Source: Phaeosaccion multiseriatum
Taxonomy: Eukaryota > Ochrophyta, other classes
DNA: 64,000 nucleotides
Direction: 5' to 3'
Assembly: GCA_965112735.1 (NCBI GenBank)
Contig: OZ218956.1
Span: forward strand, 558,001-622,000
A program made the position numbers and the translations under genes. Shown one piece after another: positions 39,931-51,393 of the stretch (the stretch's first letter is position 1; each line of letters opens with the position of its first letter). The notes under the pieces were generated by a model that had not been told where the DNA came from, did no database searches, and was given only the letters and a program-made list of their open reading frames with translations.

Positions 39931-40783
39931 CGTGGGCAAACACGGAAAGCAATGTCTACCACAGGAGGCGGGAAGAGAAGGGAAGTGTGTCCTGTCTGGA
40001 GCAAGCAGGAGAGGCAAGCAGCGAGGCAACGACGAGGCTGTTGCCCTTTGACTTTTGAGAATTTTCCCTTCCTCTCCTCCCCCTATACCTCGTGGGGGTC
40101 TTGCCGGAGACGCCCTCATCCCCAAAAGTGTCCGCGGTGAGCACGGGCTGGATCTTCAGCTGGCCGTCATGGATGAAACTCTGTGGTCGAATGAGGGGGG
40201 GGGGGGGGGTTGGAGTCGTCCGGGGTCGGGGAAGAGAGCCCTCTCGGGGGAGAAGTTTTACTTCGCGTAGAGCGTGACAGCTAAGCACCACTTGGCCTTT
40301 TCTTACCGAGCTGCGATTGTTGGCGTAGTATTGGAACTCCCAGCTGCATGTGTTGGCCGACGCAAGAGGGAAATATGACGGTCAGCATTGTCAAAGGGTG
40401 GAGAACATAAGGGACTCCCAGCTGCATGTGTTGGCCGAAGCAACAGGGAAAGGTGACGGTCAGCAGTGTCAAAGGGCGGAGAACAAAGGGAAAAAAAGCC
40501 TAAGAGGAGGGACAGATTGTACTTACTTGCCCCCCCGAACTCCGCCGGCAGTGAGGTCATGGCTCCAGACGTCGGGGTTGATCTGGAGGGAGAGAGAAAC
40601 GCCATTTAAAGCAATTACGCTTATTTACTTACCTCCGCAACTTCCTCTCACCTTGGCATCCTTGAACTCTTCGTCAAAGATGAGCACCTCCTCCGAGGCC
40701 CATCGATCAGCGAAGTGAGGAGAACCATGAGAAGGCACCAACCATAGTGCCAGAAGCACGCTGAGGACTGCTGGGCTCATCAT
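37760..40783 (-). CDS. GH16 / beta-glucan recognition-like protein, membrane-anchored
   Basis: Ten exons: 40783-40652, 40582-40527, 40343-40307, 40180-40089, 39858-39825, 39662-39550, 39236-39116, 38837-38681, 38518-38218, 38042-37760; 441 residues, all phases closing. It starts with a signal peptide (SPAVLSVLLALWLVPSHG) and ends with a hydrophobic anchor (GLVVLVVGAAVGFAAGGFYV) plus a short tail, so it should face the cell exterior or a lumen. The fold is the laminarinase-like GH16 jelly roll: YGRLEVEAKLPKGDWLRPSIWLLP, AWPASGEIDLVQSRGN, HTHFNTSTD, and DEKFFLMIDVSVGG near the C-terminus. The catalytic signature ExDxxE reads E-I-D-L-V-Q, so the general acid/base Glu is Gln. This fits a glucan-binding, not glucan-cleaving, role (inference), as in insect beta-glucan recognition proteins. 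Confidence 0.9.
38173..38210. repeat. (CA)n dinucleotide array
   Basis: About 18 CA units just beyond the GH16 exon 9 donor. Confidence 0.95.
39253..39372. repeat. (AAC)n trinucleotide array
   Basis: About 35 AAC units, irregular at the start, in the GH16 intron between exons 6 and 7. Confidence 0.95.
39873..39927. repeat. (GA)n dinucleotide array
   Basis: GA repeats in the GH16 intron between exons 4 and 5. Confidence 0.95.
40336..40491. repeat. 78-bp tandem duplication including a splice acceptor
   Basis: Sequence from 40336 recurs from 40414 with a few changes. Each copy contains the acceptor used for GH16 exon 3 (complement of CAGCTGCATG), so the upstream copy is a potential alternative acceptor. 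Confidence 0.85.
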
Positions 40784-41071
40784 TTATCGAGTGTGAAATC
40801 GAGAGCGAAGGGAAGAAGGAGGAGGGAATGGGAAAAAGTCTCGTCGCGGAAACGCAAACAGGTTTTTTCCTTTTTCCCTGCCGTCGAGGAAGTACATGCC
40901 GTCGAGGAAGTATATAAGATAGTGAGGATTGTGAAGGGCAGGAGGTGGGGAGAAGATTGGGTTCATCTAAAAGAACGAGAAACTTGGAAGGAGGGAAGGT
41001 GTTCCCTGTGTGGGTAATGCAGCGACGCATAGTAACGCAGTAGGGCGTGCGTGTATAGAGGGGGGGGGGTG
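40784..41071. promoter_or_regulatory. Divergent intergenic region (GH16 / FAM13-like)
   Basis: 288 bp between opposed start codons. A short direct repeat, GTCGAGGAAGTA, occurs twice near 40883-40911, followed by the AT-rich TATATAAGATAG (about 40911), a TATA-like element that could serve either gene. Functional role is inference. Confidence 0.4.
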
Positions 41072-44000
41072 ATGGCGGCCATGGCGGATGTCATCCCCGG
41101 CGAGCTTGATCGCACGGAGGGGGACGAGTCCTCTCCGGCAGCGGTGGGAGGAGGCGAAGCTACGGCGGGCATAGATGGGGGCGGTGGCGTCGGTGACGGG
41201 GGGGAAGGGGGCGACCGTGGAGGAGGGGCGGTCTCGGCAGCAGGGGGAGTGGGACCTAGAGGGGGGAGGGGGAGCGGGAAGCAGACCGCGCCCATATCTA
41301 GCTACGAGCTGCTGTCGGCGGCGTTTCGAGAGATTCGAAGCAAAGGTAAGTCGACGGCCGCAGTGGCAGTGCTGACCGGAAGCCGCATATCCAACGCATG
41401 GCTTGACCAAGTTCGCCGAAGTGAATGACCAATAGGCCCTCTTAAGTTTTGACTCGTATCGCGTGCTACCCCCGTTTGCCGCCTCGTACGTCCAGGCTTG
41501 CATTCGACGGGCCTCTTCCGGCAGGCCGCCGCCGTGACGGACATCCGAGAGCTGGACGCGAGGGTGAAGGAGGAAGGCCTATTTAAGCTCAAGGAGGAGG
41601 AGAGCCCCTACTTACTAGGAGGTAGGAAGAGATAGAGAGCGGCATGGACCCGTTGTTGCTTCTCCGTCTGCTCCTTCCATGCTGGAAGCACTCCATACCC
41701 TCTCCTCTCCTCTCCTCTCCAGGTGGTTCTGGTTTGGATGTACCCGCCCTATTCAGCCCCTGACAAGGGAGCCAACAGCCAATTGCTCACCAATCAAATC
41801 GAATGATGCATTGCCCTTGCAGGTCTGGTGGTGTGGCACCTGCGCAACCTACAGGAGCCGCTCATCCCCTTCAGACTGTACGACCTCGTCGTGCACGCAG
41901 GGCAATGCGGCCTCAAGGAGGAGGGAGAGGGCGGGGGTGGGGAGGACGGACAAGGTGTGTAACATGTCATGTAGCATGCCATGTGGTGCAGGGGTAGGAG
42001 GAGGGTAGCATGAGGCAGGCGGTGAGGTGGTGATATGGTAATGTGGAGGGGCGATGCACACGCGGTCGCTTTGCGCGTGTGTGTGTGTGCCTTTCCCACT
42101 CCCACTGCTCTTCCTCCTTGTGCGCACCTCCATCGGGATCTGTCTGATGCTCCCCTCTGTTTCTCTCTCTGCGGCTCCTGTTCTTGTCTCAGGGGATTGC
42201 AAGGTGAGCGACGCCTCAGACGATGAGGACGACAATGAAGAGGACGACGGCGATGACAACAAGCTCATGGGCATGCAAACACGGCGGAGGGGGAGGGGGA
42301 TGAGGGCGGGGAGGGGGGCGGACAGCGACGGCAAGTACGGCAGCGATGAAGAGAGGTGCGTCGTGCGTGGGCGTGTGCGTGTTCATGGGCAGGCGGTAGA
42401 CGAGATGGAGGAAGGAGGTGCCCAGGGACGGGGACGAACGGGAGGCAGGCAGCGAGCACACCCCGCCTTGTGCCCTCCTGCTGGGCAGTACCGAGGCAAT
42501 GGGCAGTACCGAGGCAATCGTCCTCCCGTCGGCACTATCCAGTCCCTGGCGCTCTTGCTGCCGTCGCTCCTCACTCTCTCCCATTCTCCCTCTCTCTCTT
42601 TCATTCTCCGCCTCTTCCCCCCCCCCTCTCTGCTCCGAGCAGCGAAGGCAGCAAGAGCGCCGAGGCGGAGGACGCTGACGCGGACATGTCTTCGCTGGAC
42701 AGCCGCGACAGCGCAGACAGCCACAGCCCGAGAGGGTCAAGAGGAAGGCAACACAGGTGCACCTACTTTCCGGCCTACCTACCTACCTACCTACCTACCC
42801 ACCTACCTACCTACCTACCTTCCTTCCTACCTGTCTACCTACCTACCTACCTACCCACCTACCTACCCACCTACCTACATACCTACATACCTACCCACCC
42901 GCCTATCCACATACCTGCCTGCTTGCCTGCTTGCGTGCCTTCCTGCGTACCCACCTTCCTGCCTTCCTACCTACCTACCTACCTATTTACCGACCTACCT
43001 ACCTACCTACCCACCTACCTGCCTGCCTGCCTGTCTGCCTACCTACCTCTGGCCTGGCCGACTGCCGCCGCTGTCCCAAGTGACGCGAGCTTACCCCCCC
43101 TCAGCCCTATCCAGTCGCTTACATTATACCCCTTGCCTTCTCTCTCTTGCTCCATCCTTCTCTTTCTCCGCCCCCCCCCCCCTCCCCCTCCTCTCTCTCT
43201 CAGAGCCATCTCCAGCCGACTGTTACAGAACTTCGTGGCGCAAATGCCCGAACGCTCTTGCCAGCTGCTGTACCTGCTGCTGGATTTCTTGCATCAAGTA
43301 GCGAGCTTGAGTTATGTCAACGAAATGCCCGCAGACGCCCTTGCCCAAGTGTTCGCCCCCGTGCTGTGCCGCCCCCAGGGAAGCGCCTTCATGTCTCTGC
43401 GGCATGTGCAGGTGTGTGGGCTTGGGCCTGGGTGGGTATTCTTGGATGTTGTCCACCTCGATTCGCCGTCTCGATGCCTTGATTGATAGGCGGATGGATG
43501 GATAATAGATATGTGATAGATACTGACAATTGAGGAAAGTCATTCGAACGGAAGCTGAAACTTGGAACCTGTCACCTCTAAATGACACACTGCAACTGCA
43601 AACTGCACACCGAACCCTGTGACATGCTGTGTGCACCACAGGACCTCAAGAAGATCCATCTCGTGGTGCTGGCGCTCATCGAGGATCCTTCCGTCGTGGA
43701 ATACAACGACCTTCGGGCTCTTCAGCTGCTGCAGCACAGCACCCCGGACAGGAGGGACCATGACCACACGGGGCTGTTGTCGCTCTCTCCGCCGAGGAGT
43801 CCGGGCGGCGGGAGGGGGGAGGGAGGGTTGCATTTGTCGCTCACACGCACCTCCATGTCGGGGAGGGTGCGCAAGAGTGGGCTGCATGAGATCAATCTGT
43901 TGCAGAGGCTGCTGAATGACAGGTGAGTGAGTGAGTGAGTGACTGACTGACTGACAGAGTGGGTGGGTGGGTGGGTGGGTGGGTGGGTGAGTGACTGAGG

Positions 44001-45168
44001 GCGTGAGGGAGGGAGTGAATGGGTGAGTGAGTGACTGAGTGAGTGACTGAGTGAGGGAGTGAGTGAGTGGGTGAGTGGGTGAGTGAGTGAGTGGGGGTGG
44101 GGTGGAATGGTGAGGGGGGGGGGGTTGAGGTCAAGTCACCAGTCGAATGTCAGCCAGACACCAGTCAGATGTTAGCCAGACACCAGCCTGTGTGGTTTGG
44201 TCTGGTCTGGCCGCGGGGAGGAGGGACGTGGGTGGGCTGCTGCTGGCCATCCATCGGAGGGGGGCGGCACATACACCAGTGCTGCAAGCATGGAGAGAGA
44301 GCCTGAGGGAGCGAAGCTCGTACCCCCCCATCTCACGCCTTAATCCTCCAATCCTCTTAACCTTCCTCCCTTCCCCCTCCCTCCCCTCTTACCCGCCCTT
44401 GTCCGGGTCAGTGTGAGTCTTCTCTTCTATGACGACCTTTCCGATGGCGACGACGAGGAGGAGGAGGATGTGGTGGTGATGGGGGAAGCCGGGGCGAGCC
44501 GAGTCGGGCAGGAGGGAATGCGGACAGAAGGGGAGGAGCAGGACCCAGAGGTTGTGAGGGAGAGCGGAGACAAGGGCGCAGGAGGAGGAAGGGGAGGAGG
44601 AGGGGTAGCAGATCCATCAGGAGTGTTGGATATGGTGACCAGCCCCGGGAGTGGGGATGGAGGGGATGGAGGCTGGACTAGAGACAGCCGGGGAGGCGGT
44701 GAGGGCAGCAGCCAAGGGAGAAGAGAGGCCTCCTCCTCGTCGTCCTCCTTTGGAGGAGAGGGGGGGAGGGCCGGAGGACGTCCCTTCGAAAGGAAGAGAA
44801 GCCGCAGAGGGATGGCGGCGGTAGCCATCGGAGCCAACGGAGAGGGGAAGGAGCAGCAGGGAGGAAGTGGGAGCGGGAGTGGCGGAGGCGGGAGCCGCGG
44901 CTATTCAATGAGCGTAGTGACGGGCAAGTCGAAGCTACTTCAGCTGATGAAGGCCCCACCGCCGCCGGAAAGGGGCACCCCCGAGTACCATCACCACCTC
45001 AGCACCACGAACTCGGCGTCTTCGCTCAACAGCGGTGGAAACTTGCATCACTCTCTGTCCCACAGTGGGCATCACGGCCATCATCACGACGGAGGAGGAG
45101 GAGGCAGGGACCCCTCGGGCCTTAGGTGAGGGAGAGGCATGGAAGGGAGAGAGGGAGACAGACAGAGT

Positions 45169-45232
<64 letters not shown>

Positions 45233-45691
45233 GGCGGGGGGCATTCACTCAGCTCGGCTCTGATCATGTCATGCCTTGCCTTGCCTTTTCCTCCATTCGG
45301 GGCTTTGCCCTTTGCCTCGATTCAATGCTTGGTGCCTGAGTGCCTTATTCCTCCTCCTTGCCTCGCCCGCCACTGACGGTCAACCCCCCCCCCCCCCACC
45401 CCATCCACTGCCACCCTCCAGCTACAGCTTCCTGTGCGTGGAGGACACTCTGGAGGGTCTGACGGACCGCAGGAGGATGGTCAAGGCTTGTCGAGCCTTG
45501 CGCTCGCAGATCAGGCACTATGAGGACGCCTTCCTCGGCATGCACGGACACCTGCCCAAGGGTGAGTGAGCAGCCCCACACTAGACCGGGAGTCTCTCTC
45601 TCTCTCTGTGTCTCTCTCCCTCTCTCTCTCTCTCTCTCCCGCTCTCTCTCTCTCTCTCTGTGTCTCTCTCCCTCTCTCTCTCTCTCTCCCG

Positions 45692-45722
<31 letters not shown>

Positions 45723-45793
45723 CCTCTCTCTCTCTCTCTCCCGCTCTCTCTCTCTCTCTCTGTGTGTCTCTCTCCCTCTCTCTCTCTCTCCCG

Positions 45794-45840
<47 letters not shown>

Positions 45841-48644
45841 GTTCGCGACCACCGGCGCCCGCCCGACTATTGCCCACTCTTTCAATGCTGTCCAGCTACT
45901 CACTTGATTGGCCCCCTTCCCTTCCCTTCCGTCCAATGTGCTTGCCGACTGCCCCACACGACGCCCGCGCACGCGCGTGTGTGTTGTATGTGTGTGTATG
46001 CGTACACTGGTGGTATGTGTGTGTATGCGTACACTGGTGGGTATGTGTGTGTATGCGTACACTGGTGGTATGTGTGTGTATGCGTACACTGGTGGTATGT
46101 GTGTGTATGCGTACACTGGTGGTATGTGTGTGTATGCGTACACTGTGTACACTGGTGGTATGTGTGTGTATGCGTACACTGGTGGTATGTGTGTGTATGC
46201 GTACACTGGTGGTATGTGTGTGTATGCGTACACTGTGTACACTGGTGGCCGTAACAGGGAGAGAGCGCGCTCCGCTAGCCTCGACGTACGCCCAGTACAA
46301 GCGCTGGAAAAAGCTTGTGAGGAACGACGCAGCTACGCAGGTTAGTGAGCAAGCGAGGACGCGGCCAGAGAGGGAGAGAGGGAGGAAGTTAGTGGGGGGA
46401 AAGGGAGCAACGCAGAGACGTGGTGCTACGAAGTCCTGCGAAGTGCTGCTCCTCTTTTTTGTGTGTGTGGCTTTGCATCATCTCCTCTCTCTCTTTCTCT
46501 TTCTTATCCCCCTTTCTCTCTCTCCGTTTCGCTCTTTCTTTCTCTCCGTCTCTGTCTCCCCCCTCTCTCTCGCTCCCTCCCTCCCTCCTCCCCCCCCAGA
46601 TGCAAGCCCTCGTGCGAAGGTTCCTGGTGCGTAAGGCCTACCCCGGCATGTCCAAGAAGAGCCGAAGCGAGAACAAGAACAGGATGTGGTTTGTCAATCG
46701 AAGGGGCAAGACCAGCTCCAGGCAGGCGGGCGCTGAGGCTGGCGGAGGTGGGGCTGATATGGTGGCAGGGGCGGCCGCAGGGGCAGCGGCGGCAGCAGCA
46801 GCGGCGGTAGGAGGGGCGGCACGGATGGATCTCGATGAATCCTTTGGAGAGCCGCTCTCCCCCGGGCCGGGGTTACAGACACCGAGAACTGCGAGCAGGT
46901 GAGCGAGAGGAAAGCCCGTCTGTCCGTCATGCAGTGTTTGTCTGTCTGTCTGTCTGTCTGTCTATGTGTGTGTGTGTATGTGTGTGTCGCGGTCTGTCCG
47001 TCAGTCGATCTTTACTTGCGTGTGTGACACGGCACGCTTCCTGGACTGGTAGGGGAGGGACCGAGAGATTCAAGAGGCGTAACAAGGCCGTGCTTGCCGG
47101 ACACGGCACTGCACTGCCCAGCGCTGTCCACGACCCAAGGCCCCTCAAAACAATACCCGATCCCCCCTCCTCACTCTATCTGCGTTGGTTCACGCGTTGG
47201 TTCTCCCATTGTTCTATCGTCTGTCGTCTGTCTCGTCTCTCTCTTGTCCGCCTAAGGTACTGGGAGGAATTCATGTCTTCAACAAGAAGCAGCTCCGATG
47301 TGGGCGGACACATGTCGCCCCTCCCCACCGGGGTCATGCGCATCAGTGCCAGCTCACCAAGAGGGGACGCTGCTGTCTCTTCGCCTCTGCCGCTGCAGCT
47401 CAACGGCATTCGCAAGGACGGGGAGGGAGGAGCGGGAGGGGATGGGGCCCTCGCCAGCAGCAACAGCACTTTCGGCTTGGGGGATGGGGGGGGGGTGTCT
47501 GCCGGGGGTGTGCTGCAGCGGGACCAGCAGCAGCAGAGCAGCGACGGAGGGGGGGGGGGTATGGGTGATAGTAGCAGTAGTATGGGGATGGAGGGAGGAG
47601 CGGCAGCAGCAGGGGCGAGCACGGGGGGGGCGAGTGCCGCCGCCGCAGCAGAGGAGGACCCTGCCCTCAAGCTGCAGGTGCGTGCGTGTGTGTGTGCGTG
47701 CGTGTGTGCGTGCGTGTGTGCGTGCGTGTGTGCGTGCGTGCGTGTGTGCGTGCGTGTGTGCGTGTGTGCTTGCGTGTATGGGCGTTCCGAGTGGGCGAGG
47801 CTGGTGAAATGGGCTCCCTTGGGAATTGGGGGTGGGGAGGGTGTGCTTCTCTGTGGGTACATGGGCGGGAGATGAGGGAGGGCCTGCCTGACACCTAATG
47901 CCTGCTACCTTACCCTTGACACCCCACGGACCTGTGGTATCTGACACCTGCTACTACTACCTTTATAGGCCCTGATGGAGGGCAAGAAGGAGGTCAAGGC
48001 CAAACTCAAGGAGTTCGACATGCGCTTCTACGAGGCGGTGAGTGCGTGAGATAGCCTCACAGATGGTGGGGGAGGGAGGATTGGCCCCTACCTTACCCTT
48101 TACCTCATGTGATTCACACACGACCTTACCTTTTCGGCCGTCCACCCTCCCTCCCATTCATCCCCTCTCCCTCCCTCCCTTGCAGCACCACCGGCTGCCC
48201 ACCAAGTCGGAGAAGGAGCCCATGCGAGCGCTGTACGACGAGTACAACCGGCTGAAGGACGGCATTAGAGAGACAGAGACAGCCATCAAGAGGGCAGCAG
48301 CCGCAGGGGCAGGGGCAGGGGTGCCCGTGGCCGTGCCCGTCTCCGGCGAGTATGCGATTGCAAGTACTGGCGGTAAGGGGGGGCGGCTGGCGGTACCAGC
48401 ACCTGCTGCCGATGGTGCTGCTGCTGCTGCTGCTGGTGGTGGTGGTGGTGGTGGTGGTGGTGGTGGTGGTGGTGCTGCTGCTCCTCCTGCTGCTGCTGCT
48501 GCCGTGAGCGAGCCAGCTGCGGCTACTGCTGCTGCTGCTACTACGGCAGCAGAAAGTGCTGCCACTGTGACCGAAATGGAAGTAGACACGGATGTACCAC
48601 CAATAACGAAGGTCAGCAAGGCAGCAATAGCGGGGGGCAGCGGC

Positions 48645-48681
<37 letters not shown>

Positions 48682-50956
48682 CGGGTACTGTCAGTATGGG
48701 TACTGGGGGTATGGGCGAGGCGGCGAGTGCAGCGAGTGCGACGACTTCGGCGACTGAGCAGCGGGGGAGGCGGAGTGGGAGCAGGACAGGCGCCGCAGAG
48801 GTACGGCGTGTCAGGACAGGGAACGGAGAATGTAGAGGTCGATATGTGGGCTCGATTTTGGCATGTAGAGCTCCATATTTGACCCCTCTATTTGGTCGAG
48901 GTGGGGGGGGGGAGGACTACGCTGCGCTCATTGCTCTGCCCGCTTGCTTGCCCCTTCCTCCTGCCCCTTATCTTCTGTGTCTGTCTGTCTGTCTGTCCGT
49001 CTGTCTATCTATCTGTCTCTCTGTCTCTTGTGTGTCATCTCCTCAATACGACGATCAGGTGGATGTGGAGCAGCTGAAGCGCGACAAGAAGGCACTCCAT
49101 GTCATGCTCAAAGCCTTTGAGAGGGACTTCAAGGAGAGGACAGGAAGAGAGGTGAGACATCTTCACAAGGGAATGTTTCACTTGTCACCAGGGAATGTCT
49201 CACTTGTCACAAGGGTGTGTCTCACTTGTCACAAGGGTGTGTCTCACTTGTCACAAGGGTGTGTCTCACTTGTCACAAGGGTATGTCTCACTTGTCACAA
49301 GGGTGTGTCTCACTTGTCACAAGGGAATGTCTCACTTGTCACAAGGGTGTGTCTCACTTGTCACAAGGGAATGTCTCACTTGTCACAAGGGTGTGTCTCA
49401 CTTGTCACAAGGGAATGTCTCACTTGTCACAAGGGTATGTCTCACTTGTCACAAGGGAATGTCTCACTTGTCACAAAGGAATGTCTCACTTGTCACAAGG
49501 GTGTGTCTCACTTGTCACAAGGGAATGTCTCACTTGTCACAAGGGTGTGTCTCACTTGTCACAAGGGTATGTCTCACTTGTCACAAGGGAATGTCTCACT
49601 TGTCACAAAGGAATGTCTCACTTGTCACAAGGGAATGTCTCACTTGTCACAAGGGAATGTCTCACTTGTCACAAGGGTGTGTCTCACTTGTCACAAGGGT
49701 GTGTCTCACTTGTCACAAGGGTGTGTCTCACTTGTCACAAGGGTATGTCTCACTTGTCACAAGGGTGTGTCTCACTTGTCACCAGGGTATGTCTCACTTG
49801 TCACAAGGGTGTGTCTCACTTGTCACAAGGGTGTGTCTCACTTGTCACAAGGGTGTGTCTCACTTGTCACAAGGGTGTGTCTCACTTGTCACAAGGGTGT
49901 GTCTCACTTGTCACAAGGGTGTGTCTCACTTGTCACAAGGGTGTGTCTCACTTGTCACAAGGGTATGTCTCACTTGTCACAAGGGTATGTCTCACTTGTC
50001 ACCAGGGTATGTCTCACTTGTCACAAGGGTGTGTCTCACTTGTCACAAGGGTATGTCTCACTTGTCACCAGGGTATGTCTCACTTGTCACAAGGGTGTGT
50101 CTCACTTGTCACAAGGGTGTGTCTCACTTGTCACAAGGGTGTGTCTCACTTGTCACAAGGGTGTGTCTCACTTGTCACAAGGGTATGTCTCACTTGTCAC
50201 AAGGGTGTGTCTCACTTGTCACCAGGGTATGTCTCACTTGTCACAAGGGTGTGTCTCACTTGTCACAAGGGTGTGTCTCACTTGTCACAAGGGTGTGTCT
50301 CACTTGTCACAAGGGTGTGTCTCACTTGTCACAAGGGTATGTCTCACTTGTCACAAGGGTGTGTCTCACTTGTCACAAGGGTGTGTCTCACTTGTCACAA
50401 GGGTGTGTCTCACTTGTCACAAGGGTATGTCTCACATGCACGGCCATCAGGAGGTGACAGACAGGGCTTGGGGTGGCTTTCATTGGATCGGAGGTGGCGT
50501 GGTGCTTACTTAACTTTTTTCAGATGCCAGCCCTGTGGCTTGCTTCATTCACAGTGTATGTATGCTTACGTATCCCACCCCCAACGAATGACCAACTCAC
50601 ACAGGTGGCAAGTCCAGAAGACATCCGCAGCGTGGAGGCCGAGTACCAGCGCTATAAGGAAATCAAGGTACGTAACGGTGGTAAGGTGACGTAAGAGAGA
50701 CCCTCCAAAGGCACACTATCTTGTCTAGTCAATCTGCCGCAAGCCGCAGTTGCTGCTCGAGCCCCCCTCGCTGACTTACTGAATCCCCTCTGACGAGCTC
50801 TCCGCCTCCTCGCCTTGCGCTTCCTTCCTTCCTTGCTTCCTTCCTTCCTTCCTTCCCACATACCCGGCCATCTGGACCTGTTTGTCCTCCTTCGTCTGTG
50901 ATTTGATTTACAAACAACAGCGGAAATTGGCCCGTCTCTCCACAGCAGGGCATTGA
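41072..50956 (+). CDS. FAM13-like Rho GTPase-activating protein
   Basis: Stimulates GTP hydrolysis by Rho-family GTPases. Seventeen exons: 41072-41345, 41496-41621, 41823-41954, 42193-42355, 42643-42756, 43204-43411, 43642-43922, 44412-45125, 45422-45561, 46258-46340, 46600-46898, 47257-47677, 47969-48037, 48186-48800, 49059-49151, 50605-50667, 50921-50956; about 1,276 residues with all phases closing. The RhoGAP domain starts with GLHSTGLFRQ, where Arg is the expected arginine finger, and continues with HLRNLQEPLIPF, an acidic insertion (exons 4-5), then LLYLLLDFLHQVA and NEMPADALAQVFAPVL. After low-complexity sequence come an EDAFLGMHGHLPKG...AQYKRWKKLV unit, an IQ-like ALVRRFLVRK, and two related units, LKEFDMRFYEAHHRLPTKSEKEPM and LKAFERDFKERTGREVASPEDI, the C-terminal FAM13 pattern. 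The last exon is the least certain: an alternative acceptor at 50946 would give a longer basic tail. Confidence 0.85.
42772..43050. repeat. (CCTA)n array with CCTG/CCTT variants
   Basis: Tetranucleotide repeat in the FAM13-like intron between exons 5 and 6, starting about 15 bp after the donor. Confidence 0.93.
43922..44100. repeat. (GTGA)n / (GTGG)n array
   Basis: Begins at the donor of FAM13-like exon 7 (AG/GTGAGTGAGTGAG), so the splice site is part of the array. Confidence 0.92.
45590..45840. repeat. (TC)n array
   Basis: Long TC tract with periodic TGTG and CCC interruptions, in the FAM13-like intron between exons 9 and 10. Confidence 0.93.
45985..46250. repeat. About 27-bp minisatellite
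   Basis: Units of GTATGTGTGTGTATGCGTAC followed by ACTGGTG repeat about nine times, some with a GTGTAC insert. It reaches to within 10 bp of the acceptor of FAM13-like exon 10. Confidence 0.92.
47684..47775. repeat. (GTGTGC/GTGC)n array
   Basis: Starts in the donor region of FAM13-like exon 12 (CAG/GTGCGTGCG). Confidence 0.92.
49163..50437. repeat. 22-bp minisatellite, roughly 58 units
   Basis: Unit AAGGGTGTGTCTCACTTGTC plus AC, with the third block varying among GTGTG, GTATG and GAATG. It fills the FAM13-like intron between exons 15 and 16 and starts about 12 bp after the donor. Because 22 is not a multiple of 3 and no unit creates a stop, plus-strand frames stay open through it; that openness is an artefact. 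Confidence 0.97.
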
Positions 50957-51393
50957 GGGGAGGAGGAGGAGGAGGAGGAGGAGGAGAAGGAAAATGGAGG
51001 AGAGCCCGGAGGAGGAGCCTATCAACGAGGACCAAGGCGAGCGAAGCAACAGTAGCAGTAGCAGCAGCAGTTGGTGAACAGCAGCAGCAGCAGTTGGTGA
51101 ACAGCAGCAGCCCAGATGTCCTGCAGGCTTTCTTGACTCAACTCAGGCGAAGGAGTGTCTACCTCTGCATCCTCTCTATAATCTTCCTTCTCGCAGCGTG
51201 AGTGGGCCGCATCGTAGTGCGAAAGGCTCCCTCGTCTTGAAGCACGTGGGGGGCTGCGCGGGGGGTAGCGCCTCTACTGAACGGCCGTGGCTTTCACTGT
51301 CAAGTCCACAAAACTGTACTTCAGTCAATAAAACATAACATTACTTACTCGAGTTTGTCTCTGTGAAATGAAACAAACGAAGCACCACCCTCT
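50957..51393. other. Convergent intergenic region / 3' UTRs
   Basis: Between the FAM13-like and SFI1-like genes. It contains a (GGA)n stretch, two copies of CAGTTGGTGAACAG (about 51067-51105), and AATAAA at 51327-51332, a candidate plus-strand polyadenylation signal. No separate gene seen. Confidence 0.5.

Noticed and set aside
41720-41765. Extra FAM13-like exon with an acceptor-like CAGGTGG at about 41723
   Set aside because: It runs into a TGA and has no donor giving the right phase. Joining exon 2 (to 41621) directly to 41823 closes the phase and yields a normal RhoGAP helix.
45500-46634. Plus-strand frames rich in Ser-Leu and Cys-Val repeats
   Set aside because: These translate the (TC)n tract and the 27-bp minisatellite of a FAM13-like intron.
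49163-50437. Possible CRISPR-like array of 22-bp repeats
   Set aside because: Units are head-to-tail with no unique spacers, in a eukaryotic intron.
48042-50689. Several overlapping plus-strand frames with SHLSQGCVSLVT-type repeats that look like repeat proteins
   Set aside because: The 22-bp minisatellite has no stop in any frame and shifts frame every unit. Exons 15 and 16 of the FAM13-like gene join in phase across it, so it is intronic.
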